Shown here: one piece after another, positions 35,879-45,310 of the stretch
How the letters are laid out: each line of letters begins with the position of its first letter
Position numbering within the stretch: the stretch's first letter is position 1
Made by a program: the position numbers and the translations under genes
NCBI RefSeq assembly: GCF_040047665.1
Contig: NZ_CP157355.1
Coordinates: forward strand, 2,170,001-2,234,000
Direction: 5' to 3'
Source: Chitinibacter sp. FCG-7
Lineage (GTDB): Bacteria; Pseudomonadota; Gammaproteobacteria; Burkholderiales; Chitinibacteraceae
DNA length: 64,000 bases
The notes under the pieces: model-generated
Told to the model about the DNA's origin: nothing
Database searches by the model: none
Seen by the model: only the letters and a program-made list of their open reading frames with translations

Positions 35879-38800
35879 GCGCCGTGAATCATTCAATTTG
35901 TCCGCTTGGGCGCTCACGCACCAATCGCTGATTTTGTACTTGATGGCTGTTTTGTCGCTGGCGGGAATTCTGGCCTATACCCAGCTGGGGCAAAAGGAAG
36001 ACCCCGAATTTACCTTCAAAGCCATGGTAGTGCGCGCATTCTGGCCGGGTGCGTCGGCGTCCGAAGTCGAGCAGCAGGTCACCGACAAGCTCGAAGAAGC
36101 CGTTCAGGGTATTGGTTACATTGATTACACTAAAAGCTATTCGCGCGCCGGTGAATCGCTGATCACCATCATGCTGTACGAGCATGTGCGCGCCAAAGAA
36201 GTGAATGACGCGTGGTATCAGGTGCGCAAACGGATTAACGATGCCAAAGGCAAATTGCCACAAGGCGTTGCCGGACCGTTTTTTAATGATGAATTTGGCG
36301 AAACCTACGGCAGCCTGTACGCCTTTACCGCCGATGGTTTCACCGCCGCCGAGCTGAAAAAATACGTCGAACGCGTGCGTACCGAGCTGCTGCGCATCAA
36401 AGACATCAACAAGGTCACGCTGATCGGTACGCAGGATGAAAAAATCTACGTGCAATACAGCAGTGCCAAGCTGGCCACGATGGGCGTTACGCCATTTCAG
36501 ATCAATCAGGTGCTGGCCGCGACCAATACGGTGAGCCCGGCGGGCGTGGTTGAAGGCCAGGACGAGCGTGTGTTCTTGCGCGTTTCGGGTGGTTTTGATG
36601 CGATTGAAACGATCAAAAACACGCCGGTGACGATGAATGATCGCACCTTCCGCGTTGGTGATGTGGCGCAAGTATTCCGCGCCAATATCAATCCGGCCAC
36701 CACCAAAATGCGCTTTGCCTTGCAAGGCCAGACGAGTCAGGACGCGATTGGTCTGGGCATTTCAATGAAGCAGGGCGGCAATGTGCTGGAGATGGGCAAG
36801 CAGATCGACACTACGCTCAATAAAATGCGCAGCGATCTGCCGGTGGGCATCGAGTTTCATGCAGTGTCTGATCAGCCGGCAGTGGTCAAAAACGCGGTGC
36901 ACATCTTTATGAAATCGCTGCTCGAAGCGGTGGTGATCGTGCTGGCAGTGAGCTTTTTGTCGCTGGGCTGGCGCACCGGCATTGTGGTTGCGCTGTCGAT
37001 CCCGCTGGTGCTGGCGCTGACTTTCCTGTTTATGAAAGTATTCAACCTGGAATTGCAGCGCATCTCACTCGGTGCGCTGGTGATTGCGCTCGGGCTCTTG
37101 GTCGATGATGCAATCATTGCGGTCGAGATGATGGCGCTGAAACTCGAAGAAGGCTGGGATAAATTCCGCGCCGCTACCTTCGCCTACACCTCAACAGCGT
37201 TTCCAATGCTGACCGGTACTTTGATTACTGCGGCGGGGTTTCTGCCTGTAGGCCTTGCCAAATCTAATGCTGGTGAATATACCTTCTCTATTTTTGCCGT
37301 GGTGGGCTTGGCGCTGATCTTGTCGTGGGTGGTGGCGGTGTTGTTTACACCGTATATGGGCTACCACTTGTTACCGGAAAATCTGAAGCCGCATGGCTCG
37401 CATGATGCCCACGGCGGCAAGTTTTATACCGGCTTTCGCCGCGCCGTGACCTGGTGCATTACCTATCGCAAAACAACGATTGCGCTGACTGGCGGTGCGT
37501 TTGTATTGTCGGTCTTGCTGTTTGCGATTGCGGTGCCCAAGCAGTTTTTCCCGGCCTCCAGCCGCCCCGAGCTGATGGTCGATTTGTGGCTGCCGTACAC
37601 CGCGTCGTTTGATGCGACCGAGCGCGAAGTCAAAAAAATCGAAGCAATTATGCTCAAAGACCCCGATGTGGTATCGGTCAGCAGCTATATCGGCGTCGGC
37701 TCGCCGCGTTACTACATGCCGCTCGATGAGCAAATGCCGAATTTAAACTTTGGCCAGCTCACGGTAATGACCAAGGACGAGCATGTGCGCGAAGACGTGC
37801 TCAAGCGCATCAAAACGTTATTTGCCAATGACTTTGCCAGCGTTCGTGGTCGTGTGACGCGGCTGGAAAACGGCCCGCCGGTTGGCTATCCGGTGCAGTT
37901 CCGCATTATCGGTGAAGACCAGAAGAAATTGAAAGAGATTGCCGAGCTGGTGGCAACTGAAATGCGCGCGCATCCGAATTTGCGTCAGGTGCATACCGAT
38001 TGGGGCGAAAAGGTCAAAGTGGTGCGCCTCAATATCGATCAGGATAAATTGCGTCAGCTGGGCTTAACCAGCCAGCAGCTCTCGCAAACCTTGCAAATGG
38101 CCGTATCGGGTGTCACGGCCACGCAATTGCGCGAAGATAATTTGCTGATCGACGTGGTGAGCCGACTGGAAGATGGCGAGCGCACCCAGCTCGATTTTCT
38201 GGAAAATCTGCCGATTGCCTTACCCAATGGCCGTAGTGTTCCGCTGGCGCAAATCGCCAAGCTATCGATTGAAAACGAGGAAAGCATCATCTGGCGGCGT
38301 AATCGCGTACCGGCGCTGACCGTGCGTGCCGACGTGAGCGGCGCACAAGCGCCCGATGTGTCGATGGCGCTGTTGCCCAAGATGAAAGAAATCGAAGCCA
38401 AATTGCCATTGGGCTATCACATTGAAGCAGGCGGCACGCTGGAAGCCTCCAAAATCAGTCAGGATTCGATTGCCGCTGTGATGCCCTTGATGCTGATCGT
38501 GGTGATGACCTTGCTCATGCTGCAATTGCAAAGTATTCAGCGTATGTTGATGGTCTTGTTGACTGCGCCGCTGGGCATGATCGGCGTGACGCTGGCGCTA
38601 TTGCTGTTTCAAGCGCCATTTGGCTTTGTGGCGACGCTGGGCGTGATTGCCTTGTCGGGCATGATTATGCGTAATTCGGTGATTCTGATGGATCAGATCG
38701 AGCAGGATATTGCAGCGGGTGCTGCGCCGTGGAACGCGGTGATTGATTCGGCGGTGCGCCGTTTCCGGCCGATTATGCTCACTGCACTGGCGGCGATTCT

Positions 38801-38942
38801 GGCGATGATTCCGCTGACGCGCGATACGTTCTGGGGGCCGATGGCGATTGCGATTATGGGTGGGCTGTTTGTCGCCACCGTTTTGACGCTGCTGTTTTTG
38901 CCCGCTTTGTATGCAGCGTGGTTCCGTTTGAAACCGGCTTGA
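35871..38942 (+). CDS. RND multidrug efflux pump, inner-membrane subunit
   Basis: A 1023-residue proton-driven transporter of the hydrophobe/amphiphile efflux family, similar in type to MexI/MexK-like pumps. Twelve membrane helices; TM4 carries the proton-relay acidic pair (G-L-L-V-D-D-A-I-I-A-V-E). Two large periplasmic porter domains are present, the first with G-x-x-x-x-x-E-V-E. ATG 35871 has GGAG six bases upstream and overlaps the adaptor stop. Substrates not predictable from the sequence. Confidence 0.94.
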   Translation: MTKRRESFNLSAWALTHQSLILYLMAVLSLAGILAYTQLGQKEDPEFTFKAMVVRAFWPGASASEVEQQVTDKLEEAVQGIGYIDYTKSYSRAGESLITIMLYEHVRAKEVNDAWYQVRKRINDAKGKLPQGVAGPFFNDEFGETYGSLYAFTADGFTAAELKKYVERVRTELLRIKDINKVTLIGTQDEKIYVQYSSAKLATMGVTPFQINQVLAATNTVSPAGVVEGQDERVFLRVSGGFDAIETIKNTPVTMNDRTFRVGDVAQVFRANINPATTKMRFALQGQTSQDAIGLGISMKQGGNVLEMGKQIDTTLNKMRSDLPVGIEFHAVSDQPAVVKNAVHIFMKSLLEAVVIVLAVSFLSLGWRTGIVVALSIPLVLALTFLFMKVFNLELQRISLGALVIALGLLVDDAIIAVEMMALKLEEGWDKFRAATFAYTSTAFPMLTGTLITAAGFLPVGLAKSNAGEYTFSIFAVVGLALILSWVVAVLFTPYMGYHLLPENLKPHGSHDAHGGKFYTGFRRAVTWCITYRKTTIALTGGAFVLSVLLFAIAVPKQFFPASSRPELMVDLWLPYTASFDATEREVKKIEAIMLKDPDVVSVSSYIGVGSPRYYMPLDEQMPNLNFGQLTVMTKDEHVREDVLKRIKTLFANDFASVRGRVTRLENGPPVGYPVQFRIIGEDQKKLKEIAELVATEMRAHPNLRQVHTDWGEKVKVVRLNIDQDKLRQLGLTSQQLSQTLQMAVSGVTATQLREDNLLIDVVSRLEDGERTQLDFLENLPIALPNGRSVPLAQIAKLSIENEESIIWRRNRVPALTVRADVSGAQAPDVSMALLPKMKEIEAKLPLGYHIEAGGTLEASKISQDSIAAVMPLMLIVVMTLLMLQLQSIQRMLMVLLTAPLGMIGVTLALLLFQAPFGFVATLGVIALSGMIMRNSVILMDQIEQDIAAGAAPWNAVIDSAVRRFRPIMLTALAAILAMIPLTRDTFWGPMAIAIMGGLFVATVLTLLFLPALYAAWFRLKPA

Positions 38943-39018
38943 CCGACAAAACGACATTTGGCGCGGTCAACGCAATAACGCGTGGCCGCGTTGAAGTAGA
39001 TGGTCGCTCAGTGTTAAG

Positions 39019-39105
39019 TCAAAAGCTTTCCAGCTGCGCCACTGTCGTCATGCCGTACTATTTCGTACTGTTTGCAACTCAGTGCCTTGCTGGAAAACTT
39101 TGGTA
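39019..39105. repeat. dispersed palindromic repeat, family 2 copy B (inverted)
   Basis: Arms CAAAAGCTTTCCAGC (39020-39034) and GCTGGAAAACTTTGG (39090-39104) around GCCGTACTATTTCGTACTG and AACTCAGTGCCTTGC. Read on the minus strand it matches copy A at 32985-33075 in order and spacing. It lies between the pump and channel genes. Confidence 0.82.
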
Positions 39106-39168
39106 CGGTGATTTATTGCTCGCCCTCCCAGAAAGCAGATCACGGCAATTAAAATAGGTAAACAAATC

Positions 39169-40500
39169 ATGAAATTGAAATCGAGTTTAATCGCATTGAG
39201 TTTATTGGGCCTGAGTCAGGGCGTCTGGGCGACTGATTTGCTGCAAGCCTGGCAGGCTGCTGCGACTTTTGATGCGCAAATTTCTGCGGCTAGAAATGCC
39301 CAGATCGCCGGGCAGGAAAAAGCCACTCAAGGGCAAGCCTTGTTATTACCCAAAATTACCCTGAGCGGTAATACTGCTTATTCGCAAACCGATTACCACC
39401 CGGGGCGCGGGCCATTAACTGATACATCGGCCAATGGTCAAACCTACGGCTATTCACTCTCTGCCGCACAGCCCATTTATCGCGCCGAAGCATTTGCTGC
39501 CGCAGATCAATTGAAAAAACAAACCGATCTGGCCAATGTGCAATTTCGGCAAGCCGAGCAGGATTTAATTCTGCGGGTAGCGAAAACCTATTTCGAATTA
39601 TTAGCCGCGCAGGAAAAAGTGCAGCTGGTGCAGGCACAAAAGCAGGCCGTTGGTGAGCAATTGGCTTTTGCGAAAAAGTCATTTGAAGTGGGCGTCGCCA
39701 CGATTACCGATACCGACGAAGCACAAGCCAGTTACGACAGTATTCTGGCGGCAGAAATTGTGGCGCAAAATGATCTGGCAGTAAAAAGCAGCGCTTTTAG
39801 TCTGCTCACGGGTTTAAATGACAGCCAATTGGCCACCATCGGTGATCGCGTGCAGCCGCAACCACCTGTTCCTAACGATTTGGCTAGCTGGTTGCAAAAA
39901 GCGCAAAACAGCAGCCTGAGCAATACTGGCCAGCAATTGGCGCTGGATATTGCCAGCCGTGAAATTGATAAATACAAAGCCGTGAGCGCACCAACGCTTG
40001 ATCTGGTGGCCAGTTATGGCAATGACTGGACGGGCAGCGGATTATCTCGTTCTGGTGGCACCGATCAGACTTCATCGGGAGCAATCAAATTGCAATTATC
40101 CATTCCGATCTATACCGGTGGCGACCGTTCTTCTAAATTGCGCGAAGCTGCGGCCAAAAAAGCCCAGCAAAGCGATACGGTAGAAGCGACCCGCCGCGAT
40201 GTCGAGCAGGCGACCAAACAGGCTTTTCTGGGCGTTAATGCGGGTGCAGCACAAATCCGTGCCTTGCAGCAGGTTTTAAAATCGAGTGAAAGTTTGTTGG
40301 CCTCAAGCAAATTGGGCCGCGAAGTGGGCGTAAGAACAACAATTGACGTGCTTAATGCCGAACAGAAATATTATGCAACCCGTTATGATTTGATCGTTGC
40401 CCGTTACACCTACCTGTATGCGCGATTACTGCTGGCGGCATCGGCTGGTGAATTGGCAGAAAAAGACTTAATCGCCGTGAATGAATGGTTGCTTAAATAA
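39169..40500 (+). CDS. TolC-family outer-membrane channel
   Basis: A 443-residue TolC-type channel: signal peptide 1-21 (G-V-W-A), two homologous halves rich in long helices (A-Q-A-S-Y-D-S-I and later A-Q-K-Y-Y-A-T-R), and short barrel strands. It is closer to TolC than to lipidated OprM because no lipobox cysteine follows the signal. It probably completes the efflux system encoded just upstream, although 226 bases with a palindromic repeat separate it from the pump gene, so expression may be uncoupled. Confidence 0.9.
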   Translation: MKLKSSLIALSLLGLSQGVWATDLLQAWQAAATFDAQISAARNAQIAGQEKATQGQALLLPKITLSGNTAYSQTDYHPGRGPLTDTSANGQTYGYSLSAAQPIYRAEAFAAADQLKKQTDLANVQFRQAEQDLILRVAKTYFELLAAQEKVQLVQAQKQAVGEQLAFAKKSFEVGVATITDTDEAQASYDSILAAEIVAQNDLAVKSSAFSLLTGLNDSQLATIGDRVQPQPPVPNDLASWLQKAQNSSLSNTGQQLALDIASREIDKYKAVSAPTLDLVASYGNDWTGSGLSRSGGTDQTSSGAIKLQLSIPIYTGGDRSSKLREAAAKKAQQSDTVEATRRDVEQATKQAFLGVNAGAAQIRALQQVLKSSESLLASSKLGREVGVRTTIDVLNAEQKYYATRYDLIVARYTYLYARLLLAASAGELAEKDLIAVNEWLLK

Positions 40501-40520
40501 GTTAATAGAAACATTAATCC

Positions 40521-40549
40521 TTGAATTATTTAAAAGGCCGCCCCATAAT
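40521..40549 (+). promoter_or_regulatory. predicted sigma-70 promoter of hns
   Basis: TTGAAT (40521-40526), a 17-base spacer, and CATAAT (40544-40549), located 43 bases before the H-NS start codon. Four and five matches to the -35 and -10 consensus. Confidence 0.6.
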
Positions 40550-40592
40550 CACTGGGTATAAGTAAAAACACCGCCTATCTAGGAGTTATGCA

Positions 40593-40910
40593 ATGGATTT
40601 ATCTAACCTCGATTACCAGCAATTGGTTGAACTGCGCGCACAAGTTGACGTTGAACTGGTTCGCCGTAAAGAGCAGGAAAAAGCACGTATTCTGAGCCAA
40701 TTGCAAAGCGCAGCAGCAGCTAGCGGCTTTACTGTTGCCGAATTGCTCGGCGAAGTGGCTTCAGGCAAAAAAGGCGCGAAAAAGCCAGTTAAAGCGCAAT
40801 ATGCAAATCCAAGCGACGCTAGCCAAACTTGGACTGGCCGTGGTCGCAAGCCACAGTGGGTGCATGATGCACTGGCCAATGGCGCAACACTGGACAGCAT
40901 CCGCATCTAA
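40593..40910 (+). CDS. hns: H-NS family nucleoid protein
   Basis: A 105-residue nucleoid-associated protein that binds curved AT-rich DNA and silences acquired genes. An N-terminal coiled-coil for oligomerisation spans about 5-40 (Q-L-V-E-L-R-A-Q-V-D-V-E-L-V-R-R-K) and the DNA-binding motif W-T-G-R-G-R-K-P-Q-W is at 80-89. AGGAG at 40581-40585 precedes the ATG. The stop codon lies within the left arm of a family-1 palindromic repeat. Confidence 0.93.
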   Translation: MDLSNLDYQQLVELRAQVDVELVRRKEQEKARILSQLQSAAAASGFTVAELLGEVASGKKGAKKPVKAQYANPSDASQTWTGRGRKPQWVHDALANGATLDSIRI

Positions 40911-41031
40911 CGCTACTGCGAGCGTCAATTACTGCGTTAAAAATTGATTCAAAATCCTCATGTACTAAACGTACATTCCGGTTTTTTACCAATTTTTGCC
41001 TTGTACTTGGCGCTCTCGCTACGCGTTAGTT
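40907..41031. repeat. dispersed palindromic repeat, family 1 copy B
   Basis: Begins at the hns stop. The core AAAATCCTCATGTAC and GTACATTCCGGTTTT (about 40960-40987) is shared with copy A after gspG. Outer arms CTAACGC...GCGAGCG and CGCTCTCGC...GCGTTAG pair over the full length. Confidence 0.85.
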
Positions 41032-41055
41032 CGTTGAAATAATAGCTTGAATTGA

Positions 41056-41090
41056 AAAACAGGGCAGCTTAGGCTGCCCTGTTTTGTTTT
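41056..41090 (+). terminator. rho-independent terminator
   Basis: A 13-bp perfect stem (41056-41068 with 41073-41085), four-base loop, and TTTTGTTTT tail. It lies 145 bases after hns, beyond the palindromic repeat. Confidence 0.9.
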
Positions 41091-41135
41091 AAGCGTTAAT
41101 ATAAGCAGCTCAAGCCTTAAACCGTAGAAAATCCC

Positions 41136-43289
41136 ATGTCACATCCATTAACCGAAAAACTCAATCCCGAACAAGCTGCCGCAGTGCAATTGCCGGCTAC
41201 GCATGCGCTGATCCTGGCGGGAGCCGGTAGTGGTAAAACCCGGGTATTAACGACGCGAATTGCCTGGTTATTATCAACCGGCGCTTGTAGCCCCTCCGGT
41301 TTAATGGCGGTGACGTTTACTAACAAATCAGCCAAAGAAATGCTATCCCGGATTACCAGTATGTTGCCATTAAATCCACGCGGATTATGGGTGGGTACTT
41401 TTCACGGTTTATGTAATCGTATGCTGCGTTTACATCATCGTGATGCCGGTTTGCCCGAGGCTTTTGCCATTCTGGATACGCAGGAGCAATTGGCGGCGAT
41501 TAAGCGGGTATTGAAATTGCTCAATCTGGACGATGACAAATACCCGCCGCGGACGGTGCAGCAATATATTAATGGCCACAAAGAAAATGGCCGCCGTGCT
41601 GGTGATGTGGATGCGTGGGATGATTATTCGCGGCATTTGCGCATTGCCTACGAAGAATATGAAAAACAGTGCAATCGCGAAGGCGTGGCCGATTTTTCCG
41701 AATTACTGCTGCGCTGCTACGAATTACTGAGCCATAACGCGGCCATTCGGGCGCATTACCAGCAGCGTTTTGTGCACATTCTGGTCGATGAATTTCAGGA
41801 CACCAACCGCTTGCAATACGCCTGGCTCAAATTACTCGCCGGTGATTCCGGGGCGATTTTTGCTGTCGGCGATGATGACCAATCGATTTATGCCTTCCGT
41901 GGTGCCAATGTTGGCAATATGCAGGATTTTCAGCGCGATTACGCCGTTAAGCATGTGATCCGGCTGGAGCAGAATTACCGCAGTCACGGCAATATTCTGG
42001 ACGCGGCCAATGCAGTGATTGCCAATAATACGCAGCGATTGGGTAAGCAGCTCTGGACCGATGCGAGCAGTGGCGAACCCATCCGCGTGTTTGAAGGTGC
42101 TTCCGATTTTGAAGAAGCCAATTTTATCGTTGAAGAAGCGCAAACGCTGATCCGCGAAGGCATGCCTGCGTCCGACGTCGCAATTTTGTACCGCAGCAAT
42201 GCGCAATCACGGATTATCGAACACGCGCTGTTTTCTGCCGCCGTACCTTACCGTGTTTATGGCGGCCTGCGCTTTTTCGAGCGCCAGGAAATCAAGCACG
42301 CGCTGGCTTATTTACGCTTAATTGCCAATCCGTCCGACGACAATGCCTTGTTGCGCGTGATTAATTTCCCGACCCGTGGCATTGGCGCGCGTTCAATCGA
42401 AAGTATTCAGGAAAAAGCGCGGCTTGAAGGCTCAACGCTGTGGCAAGCCGCCTGCGGAGTAGGTGGGCGCAGCGCAGCGTCGATTGGCAAATTTGTGCAT
42501 ATGATTGAAGCGATGCGCAATCAGGCCGATGGTCTGCCAATGACTGAAATCGTTGACATGATGCTCGATCTATCAGGCCTGCTCGAGCATTATAAAAATG
42601 AAAAAGACGGCGAAGAACGCGTTGCCAATCTGGAAGAGCTGATCAACGCCGCCGCGACGTTTAGCGTTGAAGAAGATCAAAATCCGCTGATTGCTTTTCT
42701 GTCGCACGCCAGCCTTGAGGCTGGCGATCATCAAGCCGGGGCGCACGAAGAAGCCTTGCAATTGATGACGGTGCACGCCGCCAAAGGGTTGGAATTTAAA
42801 GCCGTGTTTCTAACCGGGCTCGAAGAAGGCTTATTTCCGCACGACAATAGCATTGGTGATGCCCAAGGGCTGGAGGAGGAGCGCCGCCTGATGTATGTCG
42901 CCATCACGCGCGCGCGCGAACGGCTGTATCTGACTTTGGCGCAAAGCCGCATGTTGCATGGCCAGACGCGTTATGGTGTGGCCAGCCGTTTTCTGGAGGA
43001 AATCCCGCAGCCGCTGCTCAAATTTCTGAATCGCGGCTACGCGCCCAGTGGTTACAGCTCTGCGGGCAGCTATAGTGCAGGAACATCCTACGCAGCTCCG
43101 GCGCAGAAAGTGGCCAAATCAACGCCCGAACATGGCTTGAGCATCGGCACCCAGGTCGAACATCACAAATTCGGTCGCGGCGTGGTGACCGACCATGAGG
43201 GCGGCGCCAGCGGCAATGTGCAGGTTAATTTCGCCCAGCATGGCAGCAAATGGCTGGCGGTGGCCTATGCCAAGCTTACCGTGATCTAG
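41136..43289 (+). CDS. uvrD: DNA helicase II UvrD
   Basis: A 717-residue superfamily 1A 3'-5' helicase used in nucleotide excision and mismatch repair. Walker A A-G-A-G-S-G-K-T at 28-35, motif II V-D-E-F-Q-D-T near 215-221, Q-S-I-Y-A-F-R-G, motif IV-VI residues (V-H-A-A-K-G-L-E-F, V-A-I-T-R-A-R) and the C-terminal Tudor-like tail (G-x-x-V-x-H-x-K-F-G-x-G) that distinguishes UvrD/PcrA from Rep. Single gene; a short spacer precedes the next gene. Confidence 0.94.
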   Translation: MSHPLTEKLNPEQAAAVQLPATHALILAGAGSGKTRVLTTRIAWLLSTGACSPSGLMAVTFTNKSAKEMLSRITSMLPLNPRGLWVGTFHGLCNRMLRLHHRDAGLPEAFAILDTQEQLAAIKRVLKLLNLDDDKYPPRTVQQYINGHKENGRRAGDVDAWDDYSRHLRIAYEEYEKQCNREGVADFSELLLRCYELLSHNAAIRAHYQQRFVHILVDEFQDTNRLQYAWLKLLAGDSGAIFAVGDDDQSIYAFRGANVGNMQDFQRDYAVKHVIRLEQNYRSHGNILDAANAVIANNTQRLGKQLWTDASSGEPIRVFEGASDFEEANFIVEEAQTLIREGMPASDVAILYRSNAQSRIIEHALFSAAVPYRVYGGLRFFERQEIKHALAYLRLIANPSDDNALLRVINFPTRGIGARSIESIQEKARLEGSTLWQAACGVGGRSAASIGKFVHMIEAMRNQADGLPMTEIVDMMLDLSGLLEHYKNEKDGEERVANLEELINAAATFSVEEDQNPLIAFLSHASLEAGDHQAGAHEEALQLMTVHAAKGLEFKAVFLTGLEEGLFPHDNSIGDAQGLEEERRLMYVAITRARERLYLTLAQSRMLHGQTRYGVASRFLEEIPQPLLKFLNRGYAPSGYSSAGSYSAGTSYAAPAQKVAKSTPEHGLSIGTQVEHHKFGRGVVTDHEGGASGNVQVNFAQHGSKWLAVAYAKLTVI

Positions 43290-43352
43290 GGGTATTGCCA
43301 TGCAGGTCAATATGGGTAATTTCTGCAGGCAATTACATAGCTGGGGTATTTA

Positions 43353-45044
43353 ATGGCTTCAAAAGTGCGTGCCTATTCCTTTGTTGATCGTGCTCCGGTA
43401 GAAACCCAAGAGCCGGCCATCAATGTGAACGATCTGTCGCAATTTAAAATACTGGTGATCGAGCATGTCGCCGAAATGCGCGCGACCATGGGCATGACGC
43501 TGAACCAGTTTGGCGCGCAATCGGTGGTGTACGCCAACCGTAGCGCCGAGGCCATTGCCATGCTGCGGCGCACCGCCTACGACATTGTGCTGTGTGCTTA
43601 TGATCTGGGTACCGGCTTTGATGGTTTGTACCTGTTTGAAGAAGCCCGCCGCCACGCCCTGCTCAAAGCCAGCTGCGTGTTTATCATGCTCACCGGTGAG
43701 CGCCAGTCCACCAAAGTGATCGGCGCAGCCGAGCTGGCACCGGACGCGATTGTGCTCAAGCCGTTTACCGGCGAGACTTTATACGAGCGCATTGTGCGCG
43801 CGCTGCGCAAAAAGCAGCGTTTCAAACCGATTGACGACGCCAGCATTGCGCATGATTTTCTGCGCGCCATTTCGCTGTGCAATTTTGAAATCGAGCAAGG
43901 CGGCGACGACGCGCTTGATTTTATGCGGATGAAAATCCACCTGATGCTGCGGGTAGCCGATTGGGCCGGAACGCGCGATATGTGCCGTGGCCTGCTTGCC
44001 AAAGCCGATCTGGCCTGGGCCAAAATGGCGCTGGGCAAGGCGCAGTTTCATTTGCGCGAGTACGACGAAGCGCAGCTGATTTTCCAGCAGGTAATGAACG
44101 AGCACGAACTGGTACTCGAAGCCTATGACTGGCTGGCGCGCACGCAGCAGGCGCAGCACCAGATCAACGCGGCCAAGCTCACGCTAAGCCGTGCGGTGGA
44201 AAAATCGCCCTTTGTGGTCAACCGGATGCGCGAGCTGGGCGAAGTGGCCATGATCGCCGGTGATTTGCCGCTGGCTGAGCAATCGCTGACCGAAACCGTG
44301 CGCCTAGCGCGCTTTTCTTTCTGGCCGCAGGTGAGCGATTACAGCCAGCTCACCGAGGTGCAGCTCGCGCGCGGCGATGTGGCCGCTGCGCGCAAAACCA
44401 CCGAGCATTTGCGCAAGGATTTTCGCAGCAGCAACGATAAAATCATGGCCGACGTGCTGGACATCGACATCACGCTGAAAATGGGCGACAAAGCCAAGGC
44501 GCGCCAGCAGCTGGACGCGGTCTTGCAAGGGGTTAAAGCCATCACCGAAGCGCCCGGCGCAGCGCTGGGCCTGGCGCTGGCCAAAAGCTGTCTGGCGCAA
44601 AACCGCCATGACGAAGCGCTGCAGCTGACGCGGCAAGTGCTGAAAAACCGCCATGACGACCCGCAGCTGGCTGCCCGCGTGACGCGCATCTACAAGGAGC
44701 AGGGGCGCGAGGAAGAAGCGCTCTCGCTGATTGAAACCACCGCTGCCGATATTGTTGAAATGAATAATGAAGCCGTGCGGCTGGCCAAAAGCGGCGATCT
44801 GCACGCCGCCGCCGAGCGCTTTTTGCAGGCCGCCAAAGACATGCCGTCCAATCTGCAGGTCTTGCTCAATACGATCAATGCCTTGCTCGCTTATGTGAAT
44901 CAGAATGGCTGGCACGCCAGCTATATGCAGCGTGCCCACGAGTTACTGGCCAAGGTAAACAGCATTGATCCGGCCAATGGCAAGGCCTTGCAAATGGCCG
45001 AGATCTATCGCAAAACCCAGCGGCGCTTTGGGGTGAAAGCCTGA
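43353..45044 (+). CDS. receiver-like plus TPR protein with a degenerate phosphorylation site
   Basis: A 563-residue protein. Residues 31-150 have the receiver fold (F-K-I-L-V-I-E-H, L-T-G-E, V-L-K-P-F with Lys136), but the phospho-acceptor position reads C-A-Y-D-L-G where active relatives read C-D-Y-N-L-G, so Ala82 replaces Asp, and the acidic pair is E37-H38. The rest (about 180-560) is alpha-helical with TPR-like pairs (A-K-M-A-L-G-K-A-Q-F-H-L, A-A-R-V-T-R-I-Y-K-E-Q-G-R-E-E-E-A). Probably a pseudo-receiver scaffold; output unknown. Starts 63 bases after uvrD. Confidence 0.82.
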   Translation: MASKVRAYSFVDRAPVETQEPAINVNDLSQFKILVIEHVAEMRATMGMTLNQFGAQSVVYANRSAEAIAMLRRTAYDIVLCAYDLGTGFDGLYLFEEARRHALLKASCVFIMLTGERQSTKVIGAAELAPDAIVLKPFTGETLYERIVRALRKKQRFKPIDDASIAHDFLRAISLCNFEIEQGGDDALDFMRMKIHLMLRVADWAGTRDMCRGLLAKADLAWAKMALGKAQFHLREYDEAQLIFQQVMNEHELVLEAYDWLARTQQAQHQINAAKLTLSRAVEKSPFVVNRMRELGEVAMIAGDLPLAEQSLTETVRLARFSFWPQVSDYSQLTEVQLARGDVAAARKTTEHLRKDFRSSNDKIMADVLDIDITLKMGDKAKARQQLDAVLQGVKAITEAPGAALGLALAKSCLAQNRHDEALQLTRQVLKNRHDDPQLAARVTRIYKEQGREEEALSLIETTAADIVEMNNEAVRLAKSGDLHAAAERFLQAAKDMPSNLQVLLNTINALLAYVNQNGWHASYMQRAHELLAKVNSIDPANGKALQMAEIYRKTQRRFGVKA

Positions 45045-45093
45045 TTGACCGGCTTCACCGCCTTCACCTTCCGATCGACGTGTTGTTGATCAC

Positions 45094-45310
45094 TTAAGGC
45101 ATAAGTATCTACACAAGTTTTTCGCATGAGTTCCCCCCTTCGTCGAAGGGGGGCTAGGGGGGATTTCTGCGCTATTTGAACAATATTAACGGCTGAAATA
45201 ATGCCAAATCCCCCTTAATCCCCCTTTTACAAAGGGGGAAACAACTGCGCGAGCTCAACTTGCCGTGTTTTAAGTATGTAGTGAAGTTGTGTCGATACTT
45301 ATGCACTTAA
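45094..45310. repeat. MITE-like element with terminal inverted repeats
   Basis: The left end (45094-45118) and right end (45285-45310) are inverted repeats of about 25 bases sharing TTAAG, GCATAAGTATC and ACACAA. Inside are two palindromes: TTCCCCCTTCGTCGAAGGGG with GGCTAGGGGGGATTT, and AAATCCCCCTTAATCCCCC with AAGGGGGAA. No reading frame. The right end contributes the stop codon of the DsbA-like gene (45307-45309). Confidence 0.78.

Noticed and set aside
38918..39157. A plus-strand frame running from the end of the RND gene through the repeat
   Set aside because: It depends on family-2 repeat sequence and has no recognisable protein features.
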